From Ceratobasidium sp. AG-K (taxonomy: Eukaryota; Basidiomycota; Agaricomycetes; Cantharellales; Ceratobasidiaceae), in the NCBI GenBank assembly GCA_037039685.1, contig JAWNGF010000016.1, positions 310,001-374,000 of the forward strand: 64,000 nucleotides of DNA, written 5' to 3'. Positions 1 through 11,875 of the stretch are shown here, piece after piece (the first letter of the stretch is position 1; each line of letters starts with the position of its first letter). The notes below the pieces were generated by a model, which saw only the letters and a list, made by a program, of their open reading frames with translations, had not been told where the DNA came from and ran no database searches. The position numbers and the translations under genes are program-made.

Positions 1-13
1 CCCGTTTCCCTAG

Positions 14-963
14 CGCATTTCAATTGCGGGGCTTAAGGCGCTCCTCACCGATGGCTGGTACGGTGATGACGAGGTTGCTCAAACCTTCCTCACCAACCTG
101 TACAAGAACCGGGGCGATCTCACGATCGATCAACTGAGCTACAACGTCTTTGGATGTATGATAGCGAGCGTGTCCAATTATGCCCAGGCTGCTACCCAAG
201 CCGTCGATTTTTATCTCCGCGAATCTCGCGCGGCAGAAAAGGCCGTTATTTGCGAACTAGCACGACAAGATGTGAGTGGTTTTCTAATCTCATCCAAAGA
301 AGACCGGTTATCTGATAGGGCTACTCTTAGACCCCCGAGAGCGACCGTAAACTTGCTGGTTATGTCCGGGAGGCTATGCGTAAGTGCCTCCTACCATGAG
401 TACTATATCACTGCGGAAGCTGACTGCTGGTGTGCAGGTTTGAGCCCTCAGGCTCCTGGGATTTTCCGTGATGTGACTACGGAGACCACACTTCAAGATG
501 GCGATAAGACGCTCCACCTAACCCCGCACAACCGGCTGTTTGTTAGCCTGGCGAACTCAAACCTCGATGTACGTTTTTATATAATTATTTATTGCCAACC
601 CAATAACCGCTGCTTTTAGCCCGAAGCGTTCCCCGAGCCGCAAACGGTCAACCCTGATCGCCCTCGTGAGAGGTATAACCTATTTGGCTATGGCCTCCAC
701 AAATGCATGGGTGACGAGTTCACTGAGAAGACGATGCCCGCGGTAATCAAGAGCATATTTAAACTCAAGAACGTTCGTCGTGCGCCTGGCGCATCCGGAA
801 AGCTGCGATCGTACGCCCAGTTATTTAGTTCCGTGTTACCGTCGCTCATTTCTTTTGCAGCTTTACGCAAGATCTGCATGGAACGACGCAAACCATGTAC
901 CTAAGCTCCAAGGGCACGGTTACTCCTTGGCCTGCATCGATGATTATTCAGTACGATGAATGA
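14..963 (+). CDS. Psi-factor-producing oxygenase (Ppo-type), C-terminal P450-like part, 5' truncated
   Basis: This is the last portion of a Ppo/linoleate diol synthase-like enzyme. These are bifunctional proteins with an N-terminal haem dioxygenase domain and a C-terminal P450-like hydroperoxide isomerase domain that make oxylipins controlling fungal development. The dioxygenase part lies left of the window. Exons read as 14-271, 331-379, 438-568, 620-810 and 861-963, with an acceptor TAG at 11-13. Visible signatures are VREAMRLSPQAPGIFRDV (ExxR-helix neighbourhood), the haem-thiolate loop YNLFGYGLHKCMG with its Cys, and the C-terminal block TPWPASMIIQYDE followed by a stop. Retention of the haem-ligand Cys suggests a functional P450 half. 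The family call rests on remembered Ppo motifs. The exact paralogue (PpoA-like or PpoC-like) cannot be decided. Confidence 0.82.
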
Positions 964-1553
964 GTACGACGATCCAAACGATAAAATGTACTTTCATACT
1001 ATGATTTCCTATTTGGGCGTGTCCTTTCAAATGCCGTAGAGTGTTTAATGAAGAATTTGACTCGCAAGTCTTTGGGGCTCGTGATCATGCTGTGCGTGAT
1101 GTTCCCCGCGTTTCCCTCGGTCTCGGTTCGCCCGACGCTGAAAGCAATACGAGTCATGGAGCTAATAATATTTGCACTTATTTGCTCCGCTCCAGCGAAA
1201 CTGGCGAATGCTCTTCGACGACGCCGTTTACAGTGCCAAGTGGTGCCGTTCTACATAAATAAGCTGAGATAATTATGATCTCGCTGAGATAGAATGGAGT
1301 ATATGCCGACTGTCGACTGCGCCCGTGTCACTGGAGCGTCATACCCGCCGTACCTCGCTGAGTAAGGCGCAAGCAAATTCACATTAACCTGATATGCACG
1401 GACCAAACTAAGAAAATGACTCGACCAGAACGTGCTTTCTAATTCACTACAAGTATCTCATCAATGTGCTGCCTTGGAAGGACACGCATTCAATACCCCT
1501 TTTCCGAATCCATTTCTTAGACTCTAAGCTTCGTCACGCTTCTGAATCTTGGC
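964..1553. other. Intergenic, no gene recognised
   Basis: Spacer between the oxygenase 3' end and the first arrestin-like gene. Two overlapping short open frames of about 73 codons near 1041-1272 have no recognisable motif and no clear exon structure. I see no RNA gene here. Confidence 0.5.
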
Positions 1554-2996
1554 ATGGCAGCACCTTCATATACTGACAGCGGGTATTCCGCCCCTACATC
1601 CCCACCGTACTCGCCTTCTGTAACCGATGGTGAGCGCATCCTCGAGTTGCGCCCCTCCTTGTCTTCGCTTCCAGCGGACCTTCCGGACCATTATTCGTTC
1701 CAGTCTCAACGCATAAAGCTTGACCTTGGAGCACGGTTCTGGCCGACTCGTACGCCGTGCTACGGGCAAGCTAGTACCATTGAAGGCACTGTCTCTGTGA
1801 CGACTCTAGACCATGTCAAACGGATTACTATAATGGTAGATTTTAATTTTATTTCTTGATGTCTCAATATCTGCTGAGTGCCCGCCTGGAACAGGTCGAA
1901 GGTATGGTCAAGGCATCCTTCATGGAGCGAGGTGTACTCGCGGGGCACATAGAGAATACTCTGTTCCAGCGCACTATCACACTTTACACGAGTGGTTCAA
2001 GCTCGAGTTTTCCTTGCACCTACCCATTCTCAATAACCCTTCCGACGGTTTGCGACAAAAGTACAAGCGCACTCCCCCCTTCATTCGTTTCCTACCTGCC
2101 AGGTGTCTCTGGCGAAGTTCGTTATCGAATTCGCGTTGATATGTCTCGCTCGGGTTTGCGCCGTCGTGAAACGTGAGTCATAATATTATAAAGCGTTTTT
2201 GGCTAAATGTTAGATTGGTTTTTCAGCTTGGTGGTTCCTATCCTTTACCTGCCTCGGACTTACACTCCTGCCACCCCTCGAAACGCACCGCTATTCAACA
2301 ACCAACCCGCCCTTTTACTCGAGAATGAAGGAATGGAAGAGCTGAGCCTTAGTCCTAAACCGTTAAATAAGAGCACCTCCAAAGGCAAATCCGGACCAAG
2401 TGCAGACGTCCAAGCCAAGGTAGAAGCATCCTCCCACCTATCTGCCATTATGCTTAAGCTCCTCGACAGATTTCTCTGCCTTCTCCTCTCATAGCTGCCT
2501 CAGGAGATCGTATACCCTTTGTCATTACGATATATTCCCGCTCACCAGCTCTAGCTGCCCTCTATACCGACGTTACACTGCAATTAATCAAGGTTACAAA
2601 AATCAAAGCATATGAAAGGGCATCCGTCAAGGAGACTATCCTTTCTGCTGGAGAGGTGTACGATATCGACCAGCGAGGCGAGGGTGTTCAGTTCTTCGGG
2701 GAGAGCTTGGGAATGGCGCGCCTGGAACTGAACTGTCTTGGTCTGCTGCTGGTGTGATGGAAGTAAAGGTACGAGCATGAATAATATTTGGTTGCGGCTT
2801 GAATGAATATTGTGCGTAGCACCTTGCCGACTGTCAATCAAACCTCCACCATGCACAACTGCGTTGTCCGCCAATCTGCCGATGTTTGAAGGTCTGATTG
2901 TAGTGCAGGTTACGACCCATAGGTATAGCGTAAACCCCGAGGCAACCGCTCCAGCATTGGGACTTGTTGGAATAGCCTCTACGTAGATCCCGCATT
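1554..2996 (+). CDS. Arrestin-fold-like protein, copy 1 (two apparent frameshifts)
   Basis: Multi-exon gene starting at an ATG at 1554 with a Ser/Pro/Tyr-rich N-terminus. Exons read as 1554-1835, 1895-2172, 2227-2419, 2470-2768 and 2820-2996. The pattern of short beta-strand blocks (EGTVSV, then VKRITIMVEGMVKASF, then VRYRIRVDMSRSG) resembles fungal arrestin-like or beta-sandwich adaptor proteins that link membrane cargo to ubiquitin ligases, but no PPxY motif is evident. Blocks ISLPSPL, GDRIPF and a C-terminal PALGLVG are shared with a second copy at 5560-6304. To follow that copy, one base appears to be missing near 2690 and another near 2829. The stop at 2994-2996 assumes those corrections. 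Family assignment is moderate, and it could be a fungus-specific family of unknown function. Confidence 0.5.
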
Positions 2997-5559
2997 TGAG
3001 ATTATATGTCAAAGCCTGGGTATTTTCACAATTGGAATGCGTATCAGATACATGTGGTCAAGGTTTTGCTTTGAATCATATCCTTCTTTCACTAGAATCT
3101 CACAATAAATGATATAGATGTGTATAAACGGTCTAACATTGCTTCAAGTTCACTATGCTCAGTTCACCCAAGCCATTGTAGACCCTCGAGATCCGAGCCA
3201 GCTTAACGGAATTCCACTTGGTTATGTCGTGCATACACCCATGTGCAAAACGCCGGTGGCCGGTACCTCGGCGAATCCTCGGACTAGGCAAAGTGCGGCT
3301 TACCGGGATTTCCACCACCGGGTAGAATGCACTTAACATGCCTCATCTCATAAGGTAGGACACCGCCTTAGTGTTATTTCAGTCTTGACTTAAAATGATA
3401 CTTCTTCATCAATGCTGTGTTAATGCTCGAAGGCCGCGCAAGCATCCTCGAAAAAATCCCCAGGTTCCTTCTCTCAGGAGAGTAACACAACCCAAAGCCA
3501 GTTGGGGTTTATCATTAGGATTCCAACAATCATATTGTCTTCAGACCTACGACACTTTGCATCTGCATGTATGCCAATACTATAAGTTCCCATGGACGCA
3601 CAACTTAATTATTTGGTTACACCGCATTCTCCGTCTATCAGCATGCCGCTTCATGTAGCATTGCTTGATTTACGTTAGCGGACCCAATCCATGATTGCGC
3701 TCACTGCAACGGAGCTTATCTTAAGTGGGAACCGCACATAGCTTGCCCAAGCTCATGGCTACGCTTTCCGCGGGCGGATGGAGCAATGCACTACCGATTA
3801 CTGCACTCGTCAAAATATGTTCAACACGGCGCTCGTGCCGCGTGACACGAATTTGGGTAATTGTTCAACACCCGAATGGGCTAGGGATGTGACACACCTC
3901 GCATATAACAACCACTCTTCCTGTACTTCGTGAAGTGTAATTTAACTTCAAGAGCCAGCATATTGATTGGGCGTGAATTACGTGCGAGTCTGATACCTGC
4001 CTCCACTTGTGACAGGTCGAGTTACCTCAACGGGTTCTCAAATCTGGCGTTACAGGCGGAAATATAATACCCAAAGAAGAGCTTTGTGGCATGACTTGTT
4101 GAAGTTATTGTGACGCCCACAATACATCACGCCTCCCTGAGCAATGCACAAGTCGTGCATCTTTCCGGCGCCGCGCGCGCTTGGTCCGAGACGTTCAGCT
4201 ACGTTGCCCCTACAGTAACCTTCTTTGCCCCACCGAGCAGTCGCCTATCCTTCCCCTGGTGGCTTATTCGCAGCTGCCAGTTCTACTAGTCGACTAACCC
4301 CTTAAACTAAATCCACAACCTAGTAACCCAATTCATGTGTCAAGGAATATTATTCAACCCTGGCTGCCGGCGAAGTACATATTAGTGACCAATATCAGGT
4401 GAAAATCAAACCTCAATCTATGACGGTCTGGTTAGCCTGGCTTGTCGTGAGATTACAAAAACAAAAATCAGCCCTATCCGAAAATTGTTCGAATCCAAAC
4501 TGCTGAAAGAGTATAATGTGGCATGTCATCCATTTGCCAACTAACCTAAAAGCTGTGCAGCCGACGACCGTCACCTGCTATCCTCTTAGTGTTTGAAATA
4601 TTGTATTTACCGGAAATCACAGAATACAGACACTTAGCTACGTCCAGACACGATCACGCAGGTGCTGAAACCTGTGGGGATTGGCTTCATGGACGTGAGC
4701 ATGTGATGACAGTAAAATGGGGCGCAAGGAACCATGGAATAATCACGTTCGACACTTTAGCTGTGAAGCGCTACTCTCCGTACTGTCTTTGCAGAATTTT
4801 CTATGCCTCTGTACCTTCTTGGGTGAAACGCAGCCACACGTAGACATTCAAACTTCCATTATAGGCATCCCTGGCCTTAGCTGATCCAGTCCAACCAGAG
4901 GGCATGTTTTAACTTGTACCAGAGTCTGTGCCTGTGCGCAGGGGGAGTTCTTAGCCGGTTCAATGTGCAGGTGTTCATGTGTTGCTGCAAGCGGCCAGTA
5001 TCATCCAATTGGGAGGGGATGACCTTAAGCCAAACATGCGCCACAATTGATGGACCGAGGGCGTATGAAACATTCCGACGCGTGTTCGAAGAGATGCCCC
5101 ACTTGACGCGTATATATGCGGAATCAATTGTAGATTTGGAGAGGCAAGATGGGGCGAGACTTTTGGCTAAACATCCAATCGCATACCATCCCGGTGACCA
5201 CGTGAAATGTGACGAATTGCCTCCTGCGACACTGGTTATCCGGCTCACCCAGCATCATCATCGCAATCAGCAGAAATCATGAATTCCGCTGCCGATTGGT
5301 AGCCGAGGCTTCGCTCAGAAAGCTTTGTTACGATTTCAGGAAGTTTACCCGCAAGGAACCACTGCTGGGATGGTCAAGTTCGACCGTTGATACCTGCATG
5401 CAACAGATATGCTCTCGACTAGGTTCTGGTTCACCAACGTATGCTTATAATCCAGGTTGCAGGGTGGGGTGCCAGGTCGATGGGTACAGCCCCTGCAGAG
5501 CTGAGCTGAGCAAACACATCGCCTGAACAAGTCGTACTACCTCAAAGGGCGACACGTTA
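2997..5559. other. Long spacer with possible degenerate 5' part of arrestin-like copy 2
   Basis: About 2.5 kb without a confident gene. An open stretch at 4914-5282 encodes a segment containing LLAKHPIAYHPGDHVKC, which resembles the early strands of an arrestin-N domain and may be the 5' part of the copy that becomes recognisable at 5560. Stops and frame changes between 5283 and 5560 prevent a supported model. The part from 3000 to 4880 shows only short unrelated frames. Confidence 0.4.
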
Positions 5560-6304
5560 CCAAAATGTGACATCCTTTCGGATCAGTTTGTATATCCAAC
5601 GATCTATGTAGTTTACGCATTGAATACAACTAAAAAGTTGGTCATTCAGCTCTCAACGAGCGAAAAGTGGAGGGTGGCTGTGTTGGGACCGGCGACTAGT
5701 GAAGATGTGCAAGCGAAGGTAAGAACAATGTTGGGTCAAATCTACTATATCACCCGCTTACAGGTAAACATCTATAATGCGCGTTAGATCTCACTTCCAT
5801 CTCCCCTGTCTTTCCCTCCGGAGACCGAATACCTTTTAATATCACGACCCACCCCCGCACCACTGCGCTCGCAGTCCATTATGTCAACATTAAACTTCAG
5901 CTTGCCAAGCTCACCACGGCCAAGGTACAAGAAAGTTCGACTACCAAAGAGCATATATTATTCTCAGGGGAAGCATACGAAGTTGAGAAATCAGAGAGTG
6001 ACGTACAAGTGTTGCGTGGAGAACTCGGAACTGGCCCACCAGGAACCGAGTTATCCTGGCATGCTGCAGACATTTTGAGGGTAAAGGCCTATGCGCATAT
6101 AACTTAGGATTTGACCAGAACTAATCGTTCCAGGTATAGCATGTTATCAAGTTGTCCATCAAGACTCCTTCGTTTACTACGCTGTCCACCAACCTCCCTG
6201 AGTTTGAAGGCCCCATACCACTACGTATCACTACACACAGGTATCCAACAGACGTAGAGACAAGCGTGCCCGCACTAGGACTTGTGGGATTCAGTCCCGC
6301 ATGA
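5560..6304 (+). pseudogene. Arrestin-fold-like protein, copy 2, 3' part (frame broken)
   Basis: This stretch parallels the last three exons of the gene at 1554-2996. Shared landmarks in order are SEDVQAK (SADVQAK in copy 1) before a donor at about 5718, ISLPSPL after an acceptor ending at 5787, DRIPF, an exon ending near 6079, then LSTNLPEFEGPIPLRITTHR (LSANLPMFEGLIVVQVTTHR in copy 1) and PALGLVG before the stop. One base appears to be missing between ISLPSPL and DRIPF (about 5804-5815). No convincing start or upstream exons could be assembled. It may be a decayed tandem duplicate, or an intact gene hidden by sequence errors. Calling it a pseudogene is a cautious description, not proof. Confidence 0.45.
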
Positions 6305-8760
6305 ATATTTCACTCGCCATGCGGTCTGAGCCACAAAATTAGCTCCCTCCTCATCTTTTTTAAATAGAGCGTGATAAATTTAGATTGTTTCCCTAGGCTG
6401 AGCTGTGGATAACACCTGTTGCGAGTGGAAACCGTGTCATAACCATAAAACTTACTCAGACAAACCGCCTGCAAACACCAGACTTGAACGCAAACGGTAA
6501 AGTCTGTAGCAGAGAGCAACCACTGCCTCGGAACACGTGCCCCCCATAACTACTTTTCCTGCTCGAAATACCATTTCCGCGTTTGATCGATATTAGTGTC
6601 TTGCATCGATCCCCGCTCGTTCGTAATCCACGATACTTGCATCTCAACTAGATGAGTCGCGACCAGACTCTTGGTAGTTGACTTGCCTAATACCAACGAC
6701 TGCTAACCTTGGTTTCGAATGTTCCCCCGTCACCCACCCGTAAGTTGAGCTCAAACAAGGTATCAAATTACACATTGCGCATATACCCAATACTGTACGG
6801 TACAGTATCAATCCTGGCAACCGAGCAAAAGTGGAGCATCTCTCGCACATGTTCGACGATTGGTCCTCCTATTCACACACGAACGGAACCTATTACAACA
6901 ACTCGTAGCGTTCCTTATCAGAGCAACGCATTTTGCGTTCGATCCGACCAACATGTATGTTTCGCCCTATAGAGACGTTCCTTGCGTCTTCCTTTCCCCC
7001 TACGCAGAGTGTGCTACCCAATCCGCACATGCCTGGAACCTTAATCAACGAGTATTGATTCGTCGGTAGCATTAATCATGCTATGAAAACGTTAATCATG
7101 CGAGTTTCCCCGCAAGGAAGTGGGGTCAGGATGATCAGATTCGACTTCTGATCTTGGGCTACTCTCGACGACGGTTGTGCCTGGTCAGCGTGGGATTCAT
7201 TCCAGGTTGCATCGCGCCCGCAGTTCTAGGCGTACAATGTGTGACGGGGAGAGAGGAGGTTGCCACCTGGCCTGGATGGCGAGCGGGTTACTGTACCTGG
7301 CGAAGAATGAGGCTATCGTAAGTTCAAACCTCGGTTCGAATCGGAATGCAAGAAGGTGGGAGTAGTCACCGCTGCGGACACTTTGGCATTGGTGAGATCA
7401 TGTCGCAGCTGGGACATCAATTACAGGGTTTGGGTGGCCGGTGTGTTGAGAACTAGGCAACAAAAAAACGAGTCCGGGACCCGCGCTGGACATGTGCAGG
7501 CCGAGCCGCAGGAGCACGTGCCGCGGGAGAAGTGTGCCACAGCCAAGACCCGTGCTTCTAGCTTGGATGCCGACAAAGCCCGAGGGCCGACGTTGCGACC
7601 ACCCATGAGCGTGCCGGTGAGGGTAAGGATTCTGGTGCCGAGAAAGTGTGCCTAGGCTGTCAGAAAGAGTAAAGTCGAGTCGGTCGCTGGTATGAATTAC
7701 AATTATGATGAGCAAAGTGTGACAGTTACTCGCATCGTTTGTCATTGCTGACGTTGTGCGGGGTGCGCCACGGCTGGGGTGCTGCGGGGTCGTCGGGCTA
7801 GCGATTAGGGCGAGGGGTATGTTTTACCAGGTGTCGACCGGGAGCTTTGGACTGGCACGTCCATGAGAGTCGGACGAATGGTAAGAGTGGGTCAGGTACC
7901 ACCTATGAGCCACTGTCGGGGCCGGACCCGCTGCAAGCGCCTGTGCCTGCCAGAATAGCGTTGATTGACTGTCAGTAAGGCTCGGATTTTGTGATCGTGC
8001 GACAGAGCAATCAACGGTCGATAACGCTAGCTACATTCAATAGCTCTATCATGACTCTATTGCCCGATATCGTCCCTGAGTGGGGATACGCTCGCACGAC
8101 AATTCTTGAATGAATTCTAGCCTGGTGGAGCAACACAAATCGAGGATAGACGCAGTGCTTCGTCGAAAAGGCTAAACGGATCGAACCGTGCCTAGAAAAC
8201 AAGAGATTTCTTCCGGCGTTTCCCACAGGTCGATGGAAAGCCATCGATGAACGTGAAACTTTGGTGGCTGACGCCACGAATGGGTCCGGCCAGCGCGTAT
8301 CGCTGAGGTAGCTCTAGCTGGATTGAGGAATGAGGTAGGGGTGCATTTACGACAGTTCCTGTCGAAGTCTCGTCAACGAAAAGTCAGCTGACGTGAGTAA
8401 TGAGCTGGGTTGCCACGTGCAGTCCAGATCGACACCCCACATAAGACGACGACCATGTCAGTGCCTCGCCCCACATTGCCTTACAGTCTCATTGCACTAT
8501 TTGCCCCTGCTAGGCTACGCATGCTTGATCTCTAGCAATATATCTGGTGATTGGACTCCGATACTTGCCACTTCGAGATATCGACCCTGCACTGAGCCGA
8601 CAACGACCCGAGAGGCTATATATCGTATCGTGTGGGGGGACTAGGCACCCCGCCTTCTCCGCGCTTCTGAGATCCACTGGCTCTGGACATAAAGACCTCA
8701 CCACGCGTGTTTCTTTGACAGTTTCTTCCCCTCGGTGAAACCACCGACGTTCGAGGCGCC
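6305..8760. other. Long spacer, no gene recognised
   Basis: About 2.4 kb upstream of the sugar transporter. Short frames occur on both strands (for example around 6644-6850 and 7398-7745), but none shows a known motif, coherent exon chain or repeat structure. Part of it must be the transporter promoter. An acceptor-like tract (tttctttgacag) ends just before an in-frame segment leading to 8761, so an extra 5' exon of the transporter inside this spacer is possible. Confidence 0.45.
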
Positions 8761-11635
8761 ATGGCTCCTCTTGGTGCAGCGAACTTTGCCCCAGATGAAA
8801 CCCCACTGGATATCGTGTTGTATACGGGGAGATGGTACCAACACAGACGTGAGTCTCCAGCTCGCTTATTGTTACAGCTCATAACTCGCTTGTAGATCTT
8901 GTCATACTCAACCTGATGCTGGTCATCCCGCTCGTTACGTCCTATGCCAACGGCTTTGGTGAGTCTTGCCCCTACCCTCGCTCTATGCGCTAACAGCTCG
9001 CAGATGGTTCAATGATGAACGGCCTCCAATCAGTCAATGAGTGGAAGGAATACTTTGGTTCGTTTAGCCTTGTCGTGTGTACTGTCATCCAGCTCACCTC
9101 ATCTCCAGGCCACCCGACATCAAAAGAACTAGGCCTCTTCAACGCCATCCAATCAATTGGGTACGTAACAAATTTGCCTGCATCTGATATACATTCTTAA
9201 TTTCCCCCTGATACCATGTGGTTATTGTACCGGCGGTCATCACTCTGACAGTGCACTCGCTGCAACCCTCCCTGCGCCATTTATTTCCGATACATATGGA
9301 CGCCGCACGGGTATTTTCGTGGGGTCGGCGATTACCCTCGCAGGGGCGATTTTGCAGGTACGCCCTACTGTACCTCCCTTTTCTCCGCTCACATTCGGCC
9401 TCAGACTTTGACGACCAATCTTCCGACGTTTGTCGGGGCGCGGTTCATGATTGGATTTGGGACTACGATCGTGAGTATTTTTACATGCCTTCTTGGTCAA
9501 CGCTCATGACAGTGGCGTGAAAGGCAATGATGGCCTCACCTCTCCTTATCTCCGAACTCGCCTATCCCACGCACCGTGCGCCTCTCACGGCTCTCTACAA
9601 TTCTCTCTGGTTCTCGGGATCGATCGTTGCTGGTACGTTGTTGGGCTAGCACTCCGCGCTTATCTAATCCTCTATGCAGGTTGGTCAACATTTGGCACAT
9701 TTCGCATCACCAACGACTGGTCCTGGCGCATTCCCTCTGCGCTCCAGGGTCTTGCAAGTGTCATTCAAATTATTTTCGTATGGTTTATTCCGGACAGTCC
9801 ACGGTGGTGTACGCATGCATGCAATGTTTCAACGCATTTACTAACTCCCGTTTGTTTTCGGACGCTTGTTTGTCTCATTTTTACCTTTGCTCGCTTGACG
9901 CTTGATCGTACCTGATCGTAGTGGTCTCCGTTGGACGTGATGCAGAAGCGCGCGAGGTACTCAAGAAATGGCACGCGGGTGGGGAAGAGAACAATGGCTT
10001 GGTGCAGTTCGAGTATCAGGAAATCAAGACTGCGATTGCTGCCGAGTCGCTCAAGGGTGAGTTCTGCCGCTTGTTTCGTCCCTATCATTCTTCCACTACA
10101 AATTTGTGTCTAACATGTACCTAGGGCGTTCCACATGGATCGACCTCTTCCGTACGACCGGAAACCGCCGGCGTATGCGGATCATCCTCGCAATTGCCTT
10201 GTTTTCGCAGTGGAGCGGGAACGGATTGATCAGTTATTATTTGGAACGCGTGAGTGTGGAATTGCCCACTTTTGCTTGAGGATGGAAATCAGCCCCTGGG
10301 CTCAGTTGTGGGACGGAGAATAGAGAAACGAGGCATCTGTGGGAAAATGCCGGGCTAACGTGATGTCATAGGTTCTAAACGGAATCCACATTACCAGTGC
10401 GCGCGACCAGACGTTGATTAATGGGTGTATCGCCATTTGGAACTGTATGTCTCCTATCTTTTTATTGGCCTCGACTAATCCGGCGCAGTCTTGTGGGCGA
10501 TCGCGGCGTCCCTATTTGTCGACCGACTTGGACGGAGAAAGTTATTCTTGACGAGTAACGTTGGCATGGTATGTTCTCACTTTAGTTGGTTGGCACGTGC
10601 TGAGTCCTGGTAGTTGTTTGGCTTTGCAGTCTTGACGACCTGTGCGGGGATCTTCGAGACATCTCGCAAGCCAGGCGCAGGCCATGGCGTCATTGCGTCG
10701 CTGTTTTTGTACCAGGCGGCTTATGCGATTGGGTACACGCCGTGTAAGTCCTGATTTGGTAGGTGTATGCGCATAAATTGATCAACGTCCGGACATTTTA
10801 TCTCCGCATTCGGTCATTTATCCGCCCCAAACTCTATCAATGCCACTCGATACTGGATCGATACCCGTCACCGACGCCACAGTGCTCGTGTCGTACACGG
10901 TCGAAATCCTACCGTTTTTCTTGCGCGCCAAGGGGTTGGCGATGATGTACCTATTTGTCACGGCCGCGCTCATTTTCAACCAATACGTACGTCCGCCGCT
11001 CTGTGCCATTGCCAAGCTGACGTTGCGCAGACAAACCCAATTGCATTGGAGGCCCTCAAGTGGAAATACTATCTTATCTATACTGTGTGGCTCGTATTTG
11101 AGCTTGTGTTTATTTACTTTTTCGCGGTCGAGACGCGGAATCGGTCGTTGGAGGAGACTGCTGTAAGTGCTGCGAGTGATCATTACACAGCCCCGTATTC
11201 CGTCCTACACAATTCCTACTGCCCTACATATTCCCGTCTCCCACCCTGCACAATTCCCGTTTATGCACAGTCGACTGACACGGCCACCAGGCACTGTTTG
11301 ATGGCGACGCGGCGTTGCCGGACATGGTCGTAATGGAACCTCGCCCGGAGAGCGTGGTGGTGGATCACATGAGCACCCAGTCGTCCAAGACGTCTGCAGT
11401 GGGCACGGAGCACGACAAGCCGCGAGTGTGAGTTTTTTTTTTTCGTTGTTTTGTGGACTTGGCTGACTGGGAGGGTTGCTTTCATATTATTTGATGCGTG
11501 GATCGGACTCGGTGTTTGGATGCTGTGGATGTCGTTATTGCGCACAGGTTTGACGGTCGGGAAGGGTTCCAGCTGTATGATTTGCGCGGCAAGTCGGGGG
11601 CTCACATTCATTCGTATGCGGACTCGAGTCGGTAG
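8761..11635 (+). CDS. MFS sugar transporter (STP/hexose-lactose permease type)
   Basis: A 12-helix major facilitator of the fungal sugar porter family, about 540 residues, spliced from roughly a dozen short exons. Recognisable motifs in order are YANGFDGSMMNGLQ in TM1, the loop SDTYGRRTG between TM2 and TM3, ELAYPTHRAPLTALYNS in TM4-5, PDSPRWLVSVGR closing the first half, FSQWSGNGLISYYLERVL in TM7, DRLGRRK between TM8 and TM9, and VETRNRSLEETA after TM12. These are the classical sugar-porter signatures, and the frame is consistent across all junctions. The first 30 residues precede TM1. The start at 8761 is the first in-frame ATG after an upstream stop, but an added 5' exon cannot be excluded. 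The substrate is not predictable here. The gene likely acts at the plasma membrane in sugar uptake. Confidence 0.9.
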
Positions 11636-11875
11636 CGGTTCTGTAGGATTGTCTCACGTGAGGTCGCTGGGTTGTCTGGTTTCATTGGGTTCGCTGTCGC
11701 TCGCTATTTTGCTGTGATTTATTCTGTACTGTATTTGGAATCAAAAGTGCCCATCTCTTACGGGTTACGAGAAAGTGGGCCGAAGAATATAGACGTGGTC
11801 GGTTGGCGAGCCGCGCGGGGGGATAATTTTGTGGGGCAGGAACAAGCGCCGAGAGATGCAGCCGACGACGACTGG

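Noticed and set aside
4877..5248. A 123-codon minus-strand ORF
   Set aside because: Antisense to the stretch resembling arrestin-like copy 2, with no motif of its own.
7330..7345. B-box-like ggttcgaatc suggesting a tRNA
   Set aside because: No matching acceptor, D-arm or anticodon stem could be found upstream.
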